From Streptomyces viridochromogenes (GTDB lineage: Bacteria; Actinomycetota; Actinomycetes; Streptomycetales; Streptomycetaceae), in assembly GCF_001270495.1 (NCBI RefSeq), contig NZ_LGUR01000106.1, forward strand, positions 146,731 through 210,730: a DNA stretch of 64,000 nucleotides, read 5' to 3'. How positions within the stretch are numbered: position 1 is the first letter of the stretch; every line of letters begins with the position of its first letter. Below the pieces are notes generated by a model that did no database searches, was not told the origin of the DNA, and saw only the letters and a program-made list of their open reading frames with translations. Both the position numbers and the translations under genes were made by a program. Positions 55,254 through 63,773 of this stretch are shown here, one piece after another.

Positions 55254-56192
55254 TCACGCCAACAGACCCGACGACCTCCACAGGCGCCGGCCCACCCCGC
55301 GCAGTACGCCGATGTCGTCCAGGAAGTCCGTCAGCTTCTTCGCCCCGGTCTGCATGACCTCCCGTCGATGCCCGCTCGCCTTCACCTGGGCCATGGCCTC
55401 CCGCTTGTCGAGGCCGACGTTCGTGTAGACCTCGGGGTTCACGAAGGCCACGGAGAAGACGCGGGCGAACTCGCCCGACGTGACCCGGGTGAACTCCTGG
55501 GACCACTTCGGGGCCGTCACCATCTGGCGGCGCAGCTCCTCGCGGGCGTACCGGACGTGGCGGGCCTCCTCGACGACGTGGATGCGGGTGACGCCGCGGA
55601 TCAGGGGCTGTATTCGCTCGTCCGGGAAGGTCAGGCGCTGCATCCAGTCGAGGATCTCCTCGCCGAGGAGGGTGGCGGTGAAGGAGCCGGGGGTCGTGGA
55701 GATCGTCTTGAAGAGGCGGCCGAGGTTCTGGTGTGCGCGGCTCACGGGGTACCAGGGGGTGTCACCGTGGGAGATCAGGCGGGCGAACATCTTGGAGTGG
55801 CGGCACTCGTCCTCGATCTCGGTGAGGGCGTAGCGGACGTGGGCGCTGGTCGCTGACTTGTCGTAGATGTGGCGGACCAGGAGCTGCATGAGGATGATCT
55901 CGAACCAGATGCCCAGGGAGGCGAGCGCGGCGGCCTCGTGCTGGGAGAGCAGGATGCGCTGTTCCTCGCTCATGCGCTTCCAGAGGGGCGTGTCGTAGAG
56001 CGAGACCAGCTCCGGGGGCCAGAACCACTTGCCCTCCTCGAAGGGCGCGTCCCAGTCCAGTTCCCTGTCGGGGTCGAAGGAGTGCTTGGCGGAAGAGGCG
56101 AGGAGGCGTTCTGCCACCTGTTCGCGGTCCTTGAGCAGGCCGAGTGCGTCACGCAGCCCGTCGAGCGCGTCGGCTTCCGTCAGGGTCGTCAT
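55254..56192 (-). CDS. AurF-like di-iron oxygenase
   Basis: The 312-residue protein is of the AurF (p-aminobenzoate N-oxygenase) type, with four-helix-bundle iron ligands in EDECRHSKMF (about residue 130), LGEEILDWMQR and HVVEEARHVRYAREEL (about 205-220). These proteins oxidise amines or fatty acids. The ATG at 56192 lies on a divergent promoter shared with a second di-iron gene. The substrate is unknown. Confidence 0.87.
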   Translation of the reverse strand: MTTLTEADALDGLRDALGLLKDREQVAERLLASSAKHSFDPDRELDWDAPFEEGKWFWPPELVSLYDTPLWKRMSEEQRILLSQHEAAALASLGIWFEIILMQLLVRHIYDKSATSAHVRYALTEIEDECRHSKMFARLISHGDTPWYPVSRAHQNLGRLFKTISTTPGSFTATLLGEEILDWMQRLTFPDERIQPLIRGVTRIHVVEEARHVRYAREELRRQMVTAPKWSQEFTRVTSGEFARVFSVAFVNPEVYTNVGLDKREAMAQVKASGHRREVMQTGAKKLTDFLDDIGVLRGVGRRLWRSSGLLA

Positions 56193-56243
56193 CGGTCCTC
56201 ACCTCTGTTACCGGGGGTACGTCTTCCGGGGTCTTATGAGACT

Positions 56244-56257
56244 GCTTGTCAGCAAGC
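56244..56257. promoter_or_regulatory. Palindrome between divergent di-iron genes, candidate TetR operator
   Basis: GCTTGTCAGCAAGC has perfect GCTTG/CAAGC arms around TCAG. It lies between divergent starts at 56192 and 56319. Confidence 0.45.
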
Positions 56258-56318
56258 CCGTCAATCCCTCGCGCAGGACTTGTTGACCCCTCGTCTACCG
56301 CGTGTGAGCCTGCGGGGC

Positions 56319-57428
56319 ATGCCGACATACGACCTGTACGCCAAGGACCCCGGAGACCCTCAGTGGCAGGTGCCGGCGGCCGGCGCGGCCCGTTTCAGCT
56401 GGGAGTACCACGACGGCCGCGAGCGGCTTCTGGCCCTGTACCAGAAGGGCAAGGACAAGCAGTGGGACGGGCAGCTGCGGATCGACTGGGACGTGGAGGT
56501 CGATCCGTACGACGCGCTCGGTACGCCGGAAGAGGCGATGGCCCTGTACGGGACGTCCTACTGGGCGAAGATGAGCGAGCGGGAGAAGGGCGAGCTGCGG
56601 AAGCACTACGCCTCCTGGCAGTTCAGCCAGTTTCTGCACGGTGAGCAGGGCGCGATGATCTGCGCGGCGCGGATCGTGGAGTCGGTGCCCGACATGGACG
56701 CGAAGTTCTATTCGGCGACCCAGACGATGGACGAGGCGCGGCACGCCGAGATCTATGGCCGCTTTCTGCACGAGAAGATCGGGATGGTCTATCCGATCAA
56801 CGACAATCTCCAGTCCCTGTTGGGGGACACCCTGCGGGACAGCCGGTGGGACATGCCGTATCTCGGTATGCAGGTGCTGATCGAAGGGCTCGCGCTGGCC
56901 GCCTTCGGCATGATCCGGGACACCACCGACAAGCCCCTGCCCAAGCAGATCCTGGCATATGTGATGCAGGACGAGGCGCGGCATGTGGCCTTCGGGCGTA
57001 TGGCGCTGAGGGATTACTACAAGCAGTTGAGCGACGCCGAACTCCGCGAGCGTGAGGAGTTCGTCATCGAGGGCTGCTATCTGATGCGGGACCGGCTGCG
57101 GGGTGTCGAGGTTCTGGAGAACTTCGGCATTCCGAAGGCCGAGGCGGAGCAGATCAGTGAGCGGTCGGAGTTCTTGCAGTTGTTCCGGCGGCTGCTCTTT
57201 TCCCGCATCGTCCCCTGCGTGAAGGACATCGGGCTGTGGGGCACGCGCCTTCAGCGGGCCTATGTGGACATGGGTGTTTTCGAGATGGGGGACTCCAATC
57301 TGGATTTGCTGATGGCGCAGGACGAGGAGATCGCCGAGAAGCTGGACGCGGAGCGGTTCGCGGCGGAGGAGCGGGAACGGGTCGCCGAGGTGGGGGAGGC
57401 GATCGCGGCGGGGGCGGACGAGCCCTAG
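56319..57428 (+). CDS. Ferritin-like di-iron protein
   Basis: The 369-residue protein belongs to the ferritin-like/acyl-ACP desaturase-type superfamily. Iron ligands are likely in GEQGAMICAARI (about 108), MDEARHAEIY (137-146), LIEGLALAAFGM and MQDEARHVAFGRMALRDYY (about 217-235). The ATG at 56319 directly precedes PTYDLYAKDPGD. It is divergent from the AurF-like gene, and the two may act in one oxidation pathway. Its stop codon overlaps the end of the convergent DUF3291 pseudogene. Confidence 0.85.
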   Translation: MPTYDLYAKDPGDPQWQVPAAGAARFSWEYHDGRERLLALYQKGKDKQWDGQLRIDWDVEVDPYDALGTPEEAMALYGTSYWAKMSEREKGELRKHYASWQFSQFLHGEQGAMICAARIVESVPDMDAKFYSATQTMDEARHAEIYGRFLHEKIGMVYPINDNLQSLLGDTLRDSRWDMPYLGMQVLIEGLALAAFGMIRDTTDKPLPKQILAYVMQDEARHVAFGRMALRDYYKQLSDAELREREEFVIEGCYLMRDRLRGVEVLENFGIPKAEAEQISERSEFLQLFRRLLFSRIVPCVKDIGLWGTRLQRAYVDMGVFEMGDSNLDLLMAQDEEIAEKLDAERFAAEERERVAEVGEAIAAGADEP

Positions 57429-57978
57429 GCCGAGCAGCCCAGCCCGTCCGGGACCTCGCCGAGCACCGGCTCCGCCCCCTGCGGCGGGAACGACGTGCGC
57501 AGGGTGAAGGCGTACGGGGTCGGGCCGTTCGTGCGGAGGTGGAGAAGGCGGGACTCGGCCTCCGCGACCGTCGGGCGGTGGCCCTTGGGGACCCACCACA
57601 GGGTCGTCATCGCCTCCTGCACCCGCTCGAACCTCCCCCACTGCCTTAAGGGCGTGGGGGGACCCCCACCCGGCGGCGGGCCAGCATCTCGCGGTGGCGG
57701 CCCTGGTACATGCACGCGGTCAGCGTGTCGGTGTCGCGCCATACCGTCATGTTGATGATCAGCCACTCGTCACCGAAGACGCTCACGTCGGTCGCGTCGC
57801 CGGAGTCGCCCTTCAGGCGCCAGACGAAGCCGTCGGCGGCCTCGGCGTCGGCGTTCACCGGGTCGAGGTTGTCGACGAAGTCCTTCAACTACGGGGAGTC
57901 CAAGGGGGCCTTGAGGCGGGCGATGTTGACCTGGGCGAGTTCGTAGGCGGCTTCCGCGGCGGCTGATGTCGTCGTCAT
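57425..57978 (-). pseudogene. DUF3291 protein gene, disrupted
   Basis: The pieces, in order, make a DUF3291 protein: YELAQVNIARLKAPLDSP, then LKDFVDNLDPVNADAEAADGFVWRL ... EWLIINMTVWRDTDTL ... REMLARRR, then FERVQEAMTTLWWVPKGHRP to the end. Two lesions break it. Codon 30 is TAG (57891-57889), and between ARRR and FERVQ a ~38-bp palindromic element (57635-57672) brings in a stop and shifts the frame. The 3' piece (57425-57634) remains in another frame. The original function is a dimeric ferredoxin-like fold of unknown role. Confidence 0.8.
57635..57672. repeat. Hairpin element within the DUF3291 pseudogene
   Basis: Arms CCCCCAC and GTGGGGG plus GCC/GGC enclose a CTTAA loop with a bulged A. 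The element is of the small dispersed palindrome class seen elsewhere in Streptomyces genomes, here inside a coding sequence. Confidence 0.65.
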
Positions 57979-58048
57979 GGACCGAACGACAGGTCGGGAC
58001 GGACGAGAGGCCCAAGGGGTATCTCAGCGCTTGGGCCCCTGTGGCGCT

Positions 58049-59524
58049 TCAACGGCTGTTCTTCGAGGGGGAGTTCAGCACCGCTTCCATGACCGCCCGC
58101 GCGATCGGGGCCGCGTCCCCGCCGCCGCTGATCTCGCCCCGGTCCGCGTCCGCGTCCTCCACCACCACGGCGACGGCGACCTTGGGCTCCAGATCGGTGT
58201 CGCCCTTCGCCCAGGAGACGAACCAGGCGTACGGCGTCCCGGAGTTGCCGAGGCCGTGCTGGGCCGTGCCGGTCTTGCCGCCGACCGTCGCGCCGGGAAT
58301 CCAGGCGTTCGTGCCGGTCCCCTCCCGCACCACGTCCGCCATGAGTTCCTTGAGGAGTACGGCGGTCGACGGGCGCATGGCCTGCCGTGCCGGGCGTGAA
58401 CCGCCCGTCGACACCGTGGAGCCGCCCGCCCGGGTCGTGCGCTCCACCAGGTACGGCGAGCGCACCTGGCCGCCGTTCGCCACGGCCGCCGCGACCATCG
58501 CCATCTGGAGCGGTGTGGCGCGGGTGTTGTACTGGCCGATCGACGACAGGGCGAGCTGTGCCTTGTCCACCGTGGTGTCGAAGGTGCTCTCGGCGACCGA
58601 GTACGGGATCTTGAGGTTCGCGTCGTTGAAGCCGAAGGCTTCCGCTGTCGCCGCCATCCGGTCCACGCCGACCTTGACCCCCAGCTTGGCGAACACCGTG
58701 TTGCACGACCACTCGAACGCTTTCCGCAGCGGGGCGTCCTTGCAGCCCTCGGACTCGTTCGTGAGGGAGGTCCTCGTGCCCGGCAGGGTGTAGGGGGCGG
58801 GGGAGTCGGTCGGCTTGTCCAGGTCCTCGACCACGCCCGAGTCCAGGGCCGCGGCCGCCGTCAGCACCTTGAAGGTCGAACCAGGCGGATACGTCTTGCG
58901 CACCGCCCGGTTGAGCATCGGCTTGTCCGGGTCGCGGTTCAGCGTCGCCCAGGACCGGGCCACCGCCGAGCGGTTCCCGGACAGGACGGACGGGTCGTAC
59001 GACGGGGCGGACACCAGGGCCAGGATCCGGCCCGTCGCCGGCTCGACGGCCGCCACCGCGCCCTTGCGGCCCGCGAGGCCCTCGTACGCCGCCCGCTGCG
59101 CGGCCGCGCGGAGGGTGGTGGCCACGTCGCCGCTGGGATACCGGTCGCGGACGCTGCCGTTCCAGAGGGGGAAGGGCGAGAGCAGGGGGTCCGTGCCCGA
59201 CAGGACACCGTCCTCCGTGTGCTCCAGGAGGGTCGTGCCGTACACCTGCGAGGCGAAGCCGGTGACGGGGGCGTACATCGGGCCGTTGGTGTACGTCCGT
59301 TCGTAGCGGAGGGGCTCTCGGGTGTCGCGGGATCCGGTGACCGGGGCGCCGTCGACCAGGATGTCGCCGCGCGGCTGTCCGTAACGGGAGATCGTGGTGC
59401 GCCGGTTGGCGATGTTGTCGTCGTAGGACGGGGCCTCGAAGACCTGGATGCGGGTGGCGTTCACGAGCAGCGCGACCAGCAGCAGGGCGCAGAAGAAGGC
59501 GGCGTGCCGGATGTGCCGGGTCAT
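58049..59524 (-). CDS. Class B penicillin-binding protein (PBP2-type transpeptidase)
   Basis: The 491-residue protein has an N-terminal membrane anchor ([19 protein letters not shown]), a dimerisation domain and a transpeptidase domain with STFK at 216-219, SCN at 273-275 and KTGT at 417-420. It cross-links peptidoglycan and overlaps the FtsW/RodA-like gene by 4 bp. In Streptomyces the pair acts in spore wall or septum synthesis. Confidence 0.95.
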   Translation of the reverse strand: MTRHIRHAAFFCALLLVALLVNATRIQVFEAPSYDDNIANRRTTISRYGQPRGDILVDGAPVTGSRDTREPLRYERTYTNGPMYAPVTGFASQVYGTTLLEHTEDGVLSGTDPLLSPFPLWNGSVRDRYPSGDVATTLRAAAQRAAYEGLAGRKGAVAAVEPATGRILALVSAPSYDPSVLSGNRSAVARSWATLNRDPDKPMLNRAVRKTYPPGSTFKVLTAAAALDSGVVEDLDKPTDSPAPYTLPGTRTSLTNESEGCKDAPLRKAFEWSCNTVFAKLGVKVGVDRMAATAEAFGFNDANLKIPYSVAESTFDTTVDKAQLALSSIGQYNTRATPLQMAMVAAAVANGGQVRSPYLVERTTRAGGSTVSTGGSRPARQAMRPSTAVLLKELMADVVREGTGTNAWIPGATVGGKTGTAQHGLGNSGTPYAWFVSWAKGDTDLEPKVAVAVVVEDADADRGEISGGGDAAPIARAVMEAVLNSPSKNSR

Positions 59525-60903
59525 CGGGCCGCCTCCTCGCCCTTGGGTACGCCGAGTCTGCTGCGCGCCTTGTCGCTCACCCGGATCAGCAGCGCAACGA
59601 TCGCCCAGTTGGTGACCACCGACGAGCCTCCTTGTGCCAGGAACGGCATCGCCATGCCGGTCAGCGGGATCAGGCCGGTCACCCCGCCCGCGATCACGAA
59701 CACCTGGAGCGCCACGATCGAGGCGAGCCCGACGGCGAGCAGTCGGCCGAAGGGGTCGCGCAGGGCGAGCCCGGCCCGGTAGCCGCGCTCCACCAGCAGG
59801 CCGTAGAGCAGGAAGATCGCGGACAGGCCGGCCAGGCCCAGCTCCTCCCCGGCCGTCGCCAGGATGAAGTCCGACTTGGCGGCGAAGCCGATCAGGATCG
59901 AGTGGCCGCGGCCCAGTCCCGTGCCGAGCATGCCGCCCGCCGCGAAGGCGAACAGCGACTGGGACAGCTGGTTGGGGCCCTCGCCCGCCTCGATCGACGC
60001 GAACGGGTGCTGCCAGTCCTCGACCCTGCCGTGCACATGCGGCTCCAACTGCCCGACGGCCACCGCGCCGAGCGCGGCGAGCAGCAGGCCGAGCGCGATC
60101 CAGCCGGTGCGGCCGGTGGCGACGTAGAGAAGGACCACGAACAGGCCGAAGAACAGGAGGGAGGTGCCGAGGTCGCGTTCGAGGATCAGGACGCCCACGC
60201 TCAGCAGCCAGATGGCGACGATCGGGCCGAGGACGCGGCCGGTGGGCAGTTGCAGTCGCTCGATCCCGAGGACACGACGGCCCGTGTACGCCAGCGCACT
60301 GCGGTTGGCGGCCAGATACGCCGCGAAGAACACCGCGAGCAGCACCTTCGCGAACTCGCCGGGCTGGATGGAGAATCCGGCGATCCGGATCCAGATGCGG
60401 GCGCCGTTCACGGAAGGGAAGAAGATCGGCAGGGTGAGGAGGGCGAGCGCGGCGACGACACAGACGTAGGAGTAGCGCTGGAGGACGCGATGGTCGCGCA
60501 GCAGGAGGACGACCAGGATGAACAGCGCCACGCCCAGCGTGGACCAGACGAGTTGGGCGGGTGCCGCCAGGTCGTTGGGTGTCTCCAGGTCGAGCCGGTA
60601 GATCAGGACCAGGCCGAGGCCGTTGAGCAGCACCCCGATCGGCAGCAGCAGCGGGTCCGCGCAGGGGGCGCGCAGGCGCACCGCCAGATGGGCGACCAAC
60701 GCGAGTACGCCGAGCCCGGCGCCGTAGCCGGCGGCGCCGGGCGGGACGGTGCCGTGCTTGGCGAGGCCGACCGCGCAGTAGCCGTACACGGAGAGCAGGA
60801 CGGCCACGACGATGAGGGCCAGTTCGATGCCACGGCGCCGGGGGAGACGTACGGCGGGAGCGGGGGTGTCCGCTGCCACCAGGGTGGTTCCGGCCTTGGT
60901 CAT
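59521..60903 (-). CDS. sfr: FtsW/RodA/SpoVE-family peptidoglycan polymerase
   Basis: The 460-residue SEDS protein has about twelve membrane helices with conserved NGARIWIRIAGFSIQPGEFAKVLLAVFFAAYLA, ERDLGTSLLFFGLF and the C-terminal GGVTGLIPLTGMAMPFLAQGGSSVVTNW. It polymerises glycan strands with its PBP partner. The start at 60903 is an ATG with a following basic segment. The symbol follows the Streptomyces SFR protein and was not confirmed here. Confidence 0.93.
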   Translation of the reverse strand: MTKAGTTLVAADTPAPAVRLPRRRGIELALIVVAVLLSVYGYCAVGLAKHGTVPPGAAGYGAGLGVLALVAHLAVRLRAPCADPLLLPIGVLLNGLGLVLIYRLDLETPNDLAAPAQLVWSTLGVALFILVVLLLRDHRVLQRYSYVCVVAALALLTLPIFFPSVNGARIWIRIAGFSIQPGEFAKVLLAVFFAAYLAANRSALAYTGRRVLGIERLQLPTGRVLGPIVAIWLLSVGVLILERDLGTSLLFFGLFVVLLYVATGRTGWIALGLLLAALGAVAVGQLEPHVHGRVEDWQHPFASIEAGEGPNQLSQSLFAFAAGGMLGTGLGRGHSILIGFAAKSDFILATAGEELGLAGLSAIFLLYGLLVERGYRAGLALRDPFGRLLAVGLASIVALQVFVIAGGVTGLIPLTGMAMPFLAQGGSSVVTNWAIVALLIRVSDKARSRLGVPKGEEAAR

Positions 60904-61050
60904 GTCCGGAACTTACCCAATTAGTCCGTCTTGTGTGCCTTATGGCTCAGCGTCAGCGTGGCTTGTGCCCGAAGACCTTGATGTAGTGCGCCCCACGGTT
61001 TTGCAGCCGACTAACAACCGGCCGCCCCGAGCTCCTGGTCCTCGTTCTCC

Positions 61051-62286
61051 CTAGCGGAGCGTCAGCGTGGCGACGGCACCGCCGTCCGCCGCGTTGTCGA
61101 ACGTCAGCCGAGCCCCCAACACCTCCGCCTGCCCCAGCGCGATGGTCAGCCCCAGCCCGTGCCCCTTGGCCCCACCCTCCGTACGGAACCGCTGCGGCCC
61201 ATGGGCGACCAGATACTCCGGATAGCCCACGCCGTGATCCCGCACGGTGACCACCGGCCCGTCCACCGTCAGAGACACCGGCCCCCGCCCGTGCTTGTGC
61301 GCGTTCGCCACGAGGTTCCCCAGCACCCGTTCCAGCCGCCGCCGGTCGGTGTCCACCACCGCGTCCCGCACGACGACGACCTCGGTCTGCGTCCCGGACG
61401 CCCGCACCACCCGCTCGGCCAACGCCCCCAGCGGCTCGCTGGCCACCTCCGAGCGCTCCCGCCCGCTGTCCAGCCGCGAGATCTCCAGCAGGTCCTCGGT
61501 CAGCGTGCGCAACGCGGCCACCCGGTCCTGCACCAACTCCGTGGGCCGCCCCGGCGGCAGCAACTCGGCCGCCGCGTGCAGCCCGGTCAACGGCGTACGC
61601 AGCTCGTGCGCGACGTCCGCCGTGAAGCGCTGCTCGGCGAGCAGCTTGCTCTGCAACGACGACGCCATGGAGTCGAGGGCGGCGGCCACCGCGGCCACCT
61701 CGTCCTGCGGCCGGGTCGGATCCTTCGTACGGGGATCGTCGACCCGCGCGTCCAGGTCGCCCCCGCTGATCCGCCGGGCCACCCGGGCCGTGGCGTGCAG
61801 CCGGCGCGTCACCCGGGTCACCGCGAACGCGCCCACCAGGACCGTCGCCCCGATCGCCAGCGCCGACGACCACACGATCGCCCGGTCGAGCCCCTCGATG
61901 GTGCGGGCCTGCTGCGAGTAGTCGACCTCGACCGCCAGGGCTCGCTCGCCGTCGGCGGGGCCCGCCGCCCACATCGTGGGGCGCCCCCGGTACTCGGCGA
62001 CCATCGTGCCCCGCTCCCCGGCGACGGCCAGTTCCCGCAGGGACTCGGGCAGCTCCGGTGGGTCGAGGGCGACGCCGTGCTGGAGGGCGTCCCCGGCCTC
62101 GAACGCCGCCGTCGCGTCCTCCAGCCGGGACAGCGCGAGGTCGCGGGCCTGGCCGACGGTCTGGTTGGTCACCGAGACGTGCACCAGGATGCCGAGCATC
62201 ACGGCGAGCGCACAGCACATCACCGTGATGAAGACGGCGGCCTTCACGGCGAGCGTGCCGGCCCACCGGGGGAGCCAGGGCCTCAT
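61051..62286 (-). CDS. Sensor histidine kinase without adjacent response regulator
   Basis: The 411-residue kinase has two membrane helices (about 10-35 and 142-165) flanking a ~105-residue outer domain, a HAMP segment (VTRRLHATARVARRISGGDL), HisKA (VAHELRTPLTGLHAAAELL) and a HATPase domain (NLVANAHKHG, DHGVGYP, GHGLGLTIALG). The ATG overlaps the lipoprotein stop by 4 bp. The arrangement resembles CseA/CseC of the SigE envelope-stress system, but no response regulator is present. Confidence 0.92.
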   Translation of the reverse strand: MRPWLPRWAGTLAVKAAVFITVMCCALAVMLGILVHVSVTNQTVGQARDLALSRLEDATAAFEAGDALQHGVALDPPELPESLRELAVAGERGTMVAEYRGRPTMWAAGPADGERALAVEVDYSQQARTIEGLDRAIVWSSALAIGATVLVGAFAVTRVTRRLHATARVARRISGGDLDARVDDPRTKDPTRPQDEVAAVAAALDSMASSLQSKLLAEQRFTADVAHELRTPLTGLHAAAELLPPGRPTELVQDRVAALRTLTEDLLEISRLDSGRERSEVASEPLGALAERVVRASGTQTEVVVVRDAVVDTDRRRLERVLGNLVANAHKHGRGPVSLTVDGPVVTVRDHGVGYPEYLVAHGPQRFRTEGGAKGHGLGLTIALGQAEVLGARLTFDNAADGGAVATLTLR

Positions 62287-63038
62287 GGCGTGCTCGCCGA
62301 GGGGGAGGCCGAACGGGATGCTGAGTGCGAGGCCGAAGGCGAGGGGGTGGGGTGGGGCGTCTCCTTCTTGTGCGGCCCGGTGCGCAGCATCTCGTCGTGC
62401 GTGAGCAGCATCGCCTTCTGGTCCGCGTCCCAGGTCCACTGGAGCCGGTACTCGTAGCCGGCCACCTCGGAGGGTGAGCGTATGATCACCGACCGCCCGG
62501 CCAGCTCGACGCTGCTGACGGCGTCGTCCCAGCTCATCACCTGTACGAGCCGGTGCTTCTCGACGGTGTAGACGCGCACGGCGGTCGTCTTGCCGGGCAT
62601 CAGCCGGAAGCCCAGGGTCAGCTCGGGCTGTCCGTCGCCGGTCAGGTCCCGCAGGTAGGGCCGCAGCACCGGGCACTTCCCGTGCCCGGCACCCTTGCCG
62701 CAGTCGGCCATCAGCCGGCCGGTGTCGCGGTACGGGGCGTCGTCGCCCTCGTAGTCCCCCGGGCTCTTGGCGATCTCCTTGCCCACGACCGCCACCGGGT
62801 TCACGTTGCGGAGGTCGCTCCCGGGGACGGTGACGCCCTTCACGACCTCGCGGTTCACCTCGCCGATCTCATAGGCGGGGCGGGACGCCGGCGTCAGGTT
62901 CGGCCAGAGCTTGTCCGGGCTGACCGCGGTCTCGGTCGGGCCCGCGCCCTTGAGGTCCCCGGCGTCACCGCAGGCCGTGGCGGCCGCCAGCAGCAGGGCG
63001 ACGAGCGCGACGATGCGCGCGGGGCGGCTGCGGGGCAC
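62283..63038 (-). CDS. Lipoprotein coupled to the sensor kinase
   Basis: The 251-residue protein has a lipoprotein signal (ARIVALVALLLAAATAC, Cys about 23) and an outer domain with ADCGKGAGHGKCPVLRPYLRDLTGDGQPELTLGFRL, typical of CseA-like/VCBS-type lipoproteins, followed by a Ser-rich tail. The GTG at 63038 has an AGGAG site. The lipoprotein presumably tunes the kinase's sensing outside the membrane. Confidence 0.85.
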   Translation of the reverse strand: MPRSRPARIVALVALLLAAATACGDAGDLKGAGPTETAVSPDKLWPNLTPASRPAYEIGEVNREVVKGVTVPGSDLRNVNPVAVVGKEIAKSPGDYEGDDAPYRDTGRLMADCGKGAGHGKCPVLRPYLRDLTGDGQPELTLGFRLMPGKTTAVRVYTVEKHRLVQVMSWDDAVSSVELAGRSVIIRSPSEVAGYEYRLQWTWDADQKAMLLTHDEMLRTGPHKKETPHPTPSPSASHSASRSASPSASTP

Positions 63039-63048
63039 GGTTCTCCTG

Positions 63049-63077
63049 GGGCTGGGGCTGGGGCTGGGGCTGGGCTC
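63049..63077. repeat. Hexamer microsatellite (GGGGCT)x4
   Basis: Four near-perfect GGGGCT units lie just upstream of the lipoprotein gene and overlap its expected leader region. Confidence 0.6.
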
Positions 63078-63154
63078 GGGGTGGGTGTCGGCCCGTACAC
63101 ACTATTCGGACGGAAGTCCTTTTTGCGCACCCGGTGGGCGGACGGGCGAACCGG

Positions 63155-63661
63155 TTACTCGGCGAGTTCCTCAAGGAGCCGGGCGGTCGACAGGCCGGCT
63201 CGGAGGTAGTCGACGAACAGCTCGTTGTGCAGGGCCCACGGAGAGCGGCGGGAGCGTATCAGCCGGATCGCCTGTTCGGCGGAGTGGTTCCGGCGGATCA
63301 GGGCGTGGGCGATGACGAGTCCCGAGCGGTTGTACCCGTGATAACAGCGGACGAGGACCCTGCGGCCCTCGTCCAGCGCCTCGCACGCGGCGTCCGCCAG
63401 CCGTATCACCCCGGCCAGCTGGGTCCCGTCCAGCGGCCCGTCGGGGATCGGCCACACATGGTGCCGGACACCGGGATCCGGCCCGTGTCCGGGCAGCCGC
63501 AGCAGCGTCTGTACGAGATCGAACTCGTCCCGTACGACCGCGAACTCCAGTTGCCCCGACTGCCCCCGGAACTCGTGCCCGCCCATCCACAGGCCGGGCA
63601 CGATCTCGCTCCACGGGCTGTCCGGAGCCGGTACGTCGGGTTGCTTCCTGCGGGTACGCAA
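63155..63661 (-). CDS. Dual-specificity-type protein phosphatase
   Basis: The 168-residue protein has the CX5R signature in LVRCYHGYNRSGLVIA (Cys nucleophile and phosphate-binding Arg), with Arg where most members have His before the Cys. A general-acid Asp may lie in PIPDGPL. A TTG start at 63661 is favoured because GGGGAGG precedes it by 5 bp and the conserved sequence begins with RTRRKQPDVPAPDSPWSEI; the upstream ATG (63793) would overlap the divergent gene. Confidence 0.78.
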   Translation of the reverse strand: MRTRRKQPDVPAPDSPWSEIVPGLWMGGHEFRGQSGQLEFAVVRDEFDLVQTLLRLPGHGPDPGVRHHVWPIPDGPLDGTQLAGVIRLADAACEALDEGRRVLVRCYHGYNRSGLVIAHALIRRNHSAEQAIRLIRSRRSPWALHNELFVDYLRAGLSTARLLEELAE

Positions 63662-63773
63662 CGGCGCCTCCCCAACCACCCCCAGGGCGGTCTGCCCAAC
63701 TCCTCTCAAAGGTAACCGGGTTCTTGCCCCCGCAGCACCCCGCCTGTTCCCATGGTCAGTGGGGTGATGGTGC

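Noticed and set aside
57425..57766. Separate 113-residue gene
   Set aside because: Its 3' half is the end of the disrupted DUF3291 protein and its 5' half is an out-of-frame reading of the same gene and hairpin.
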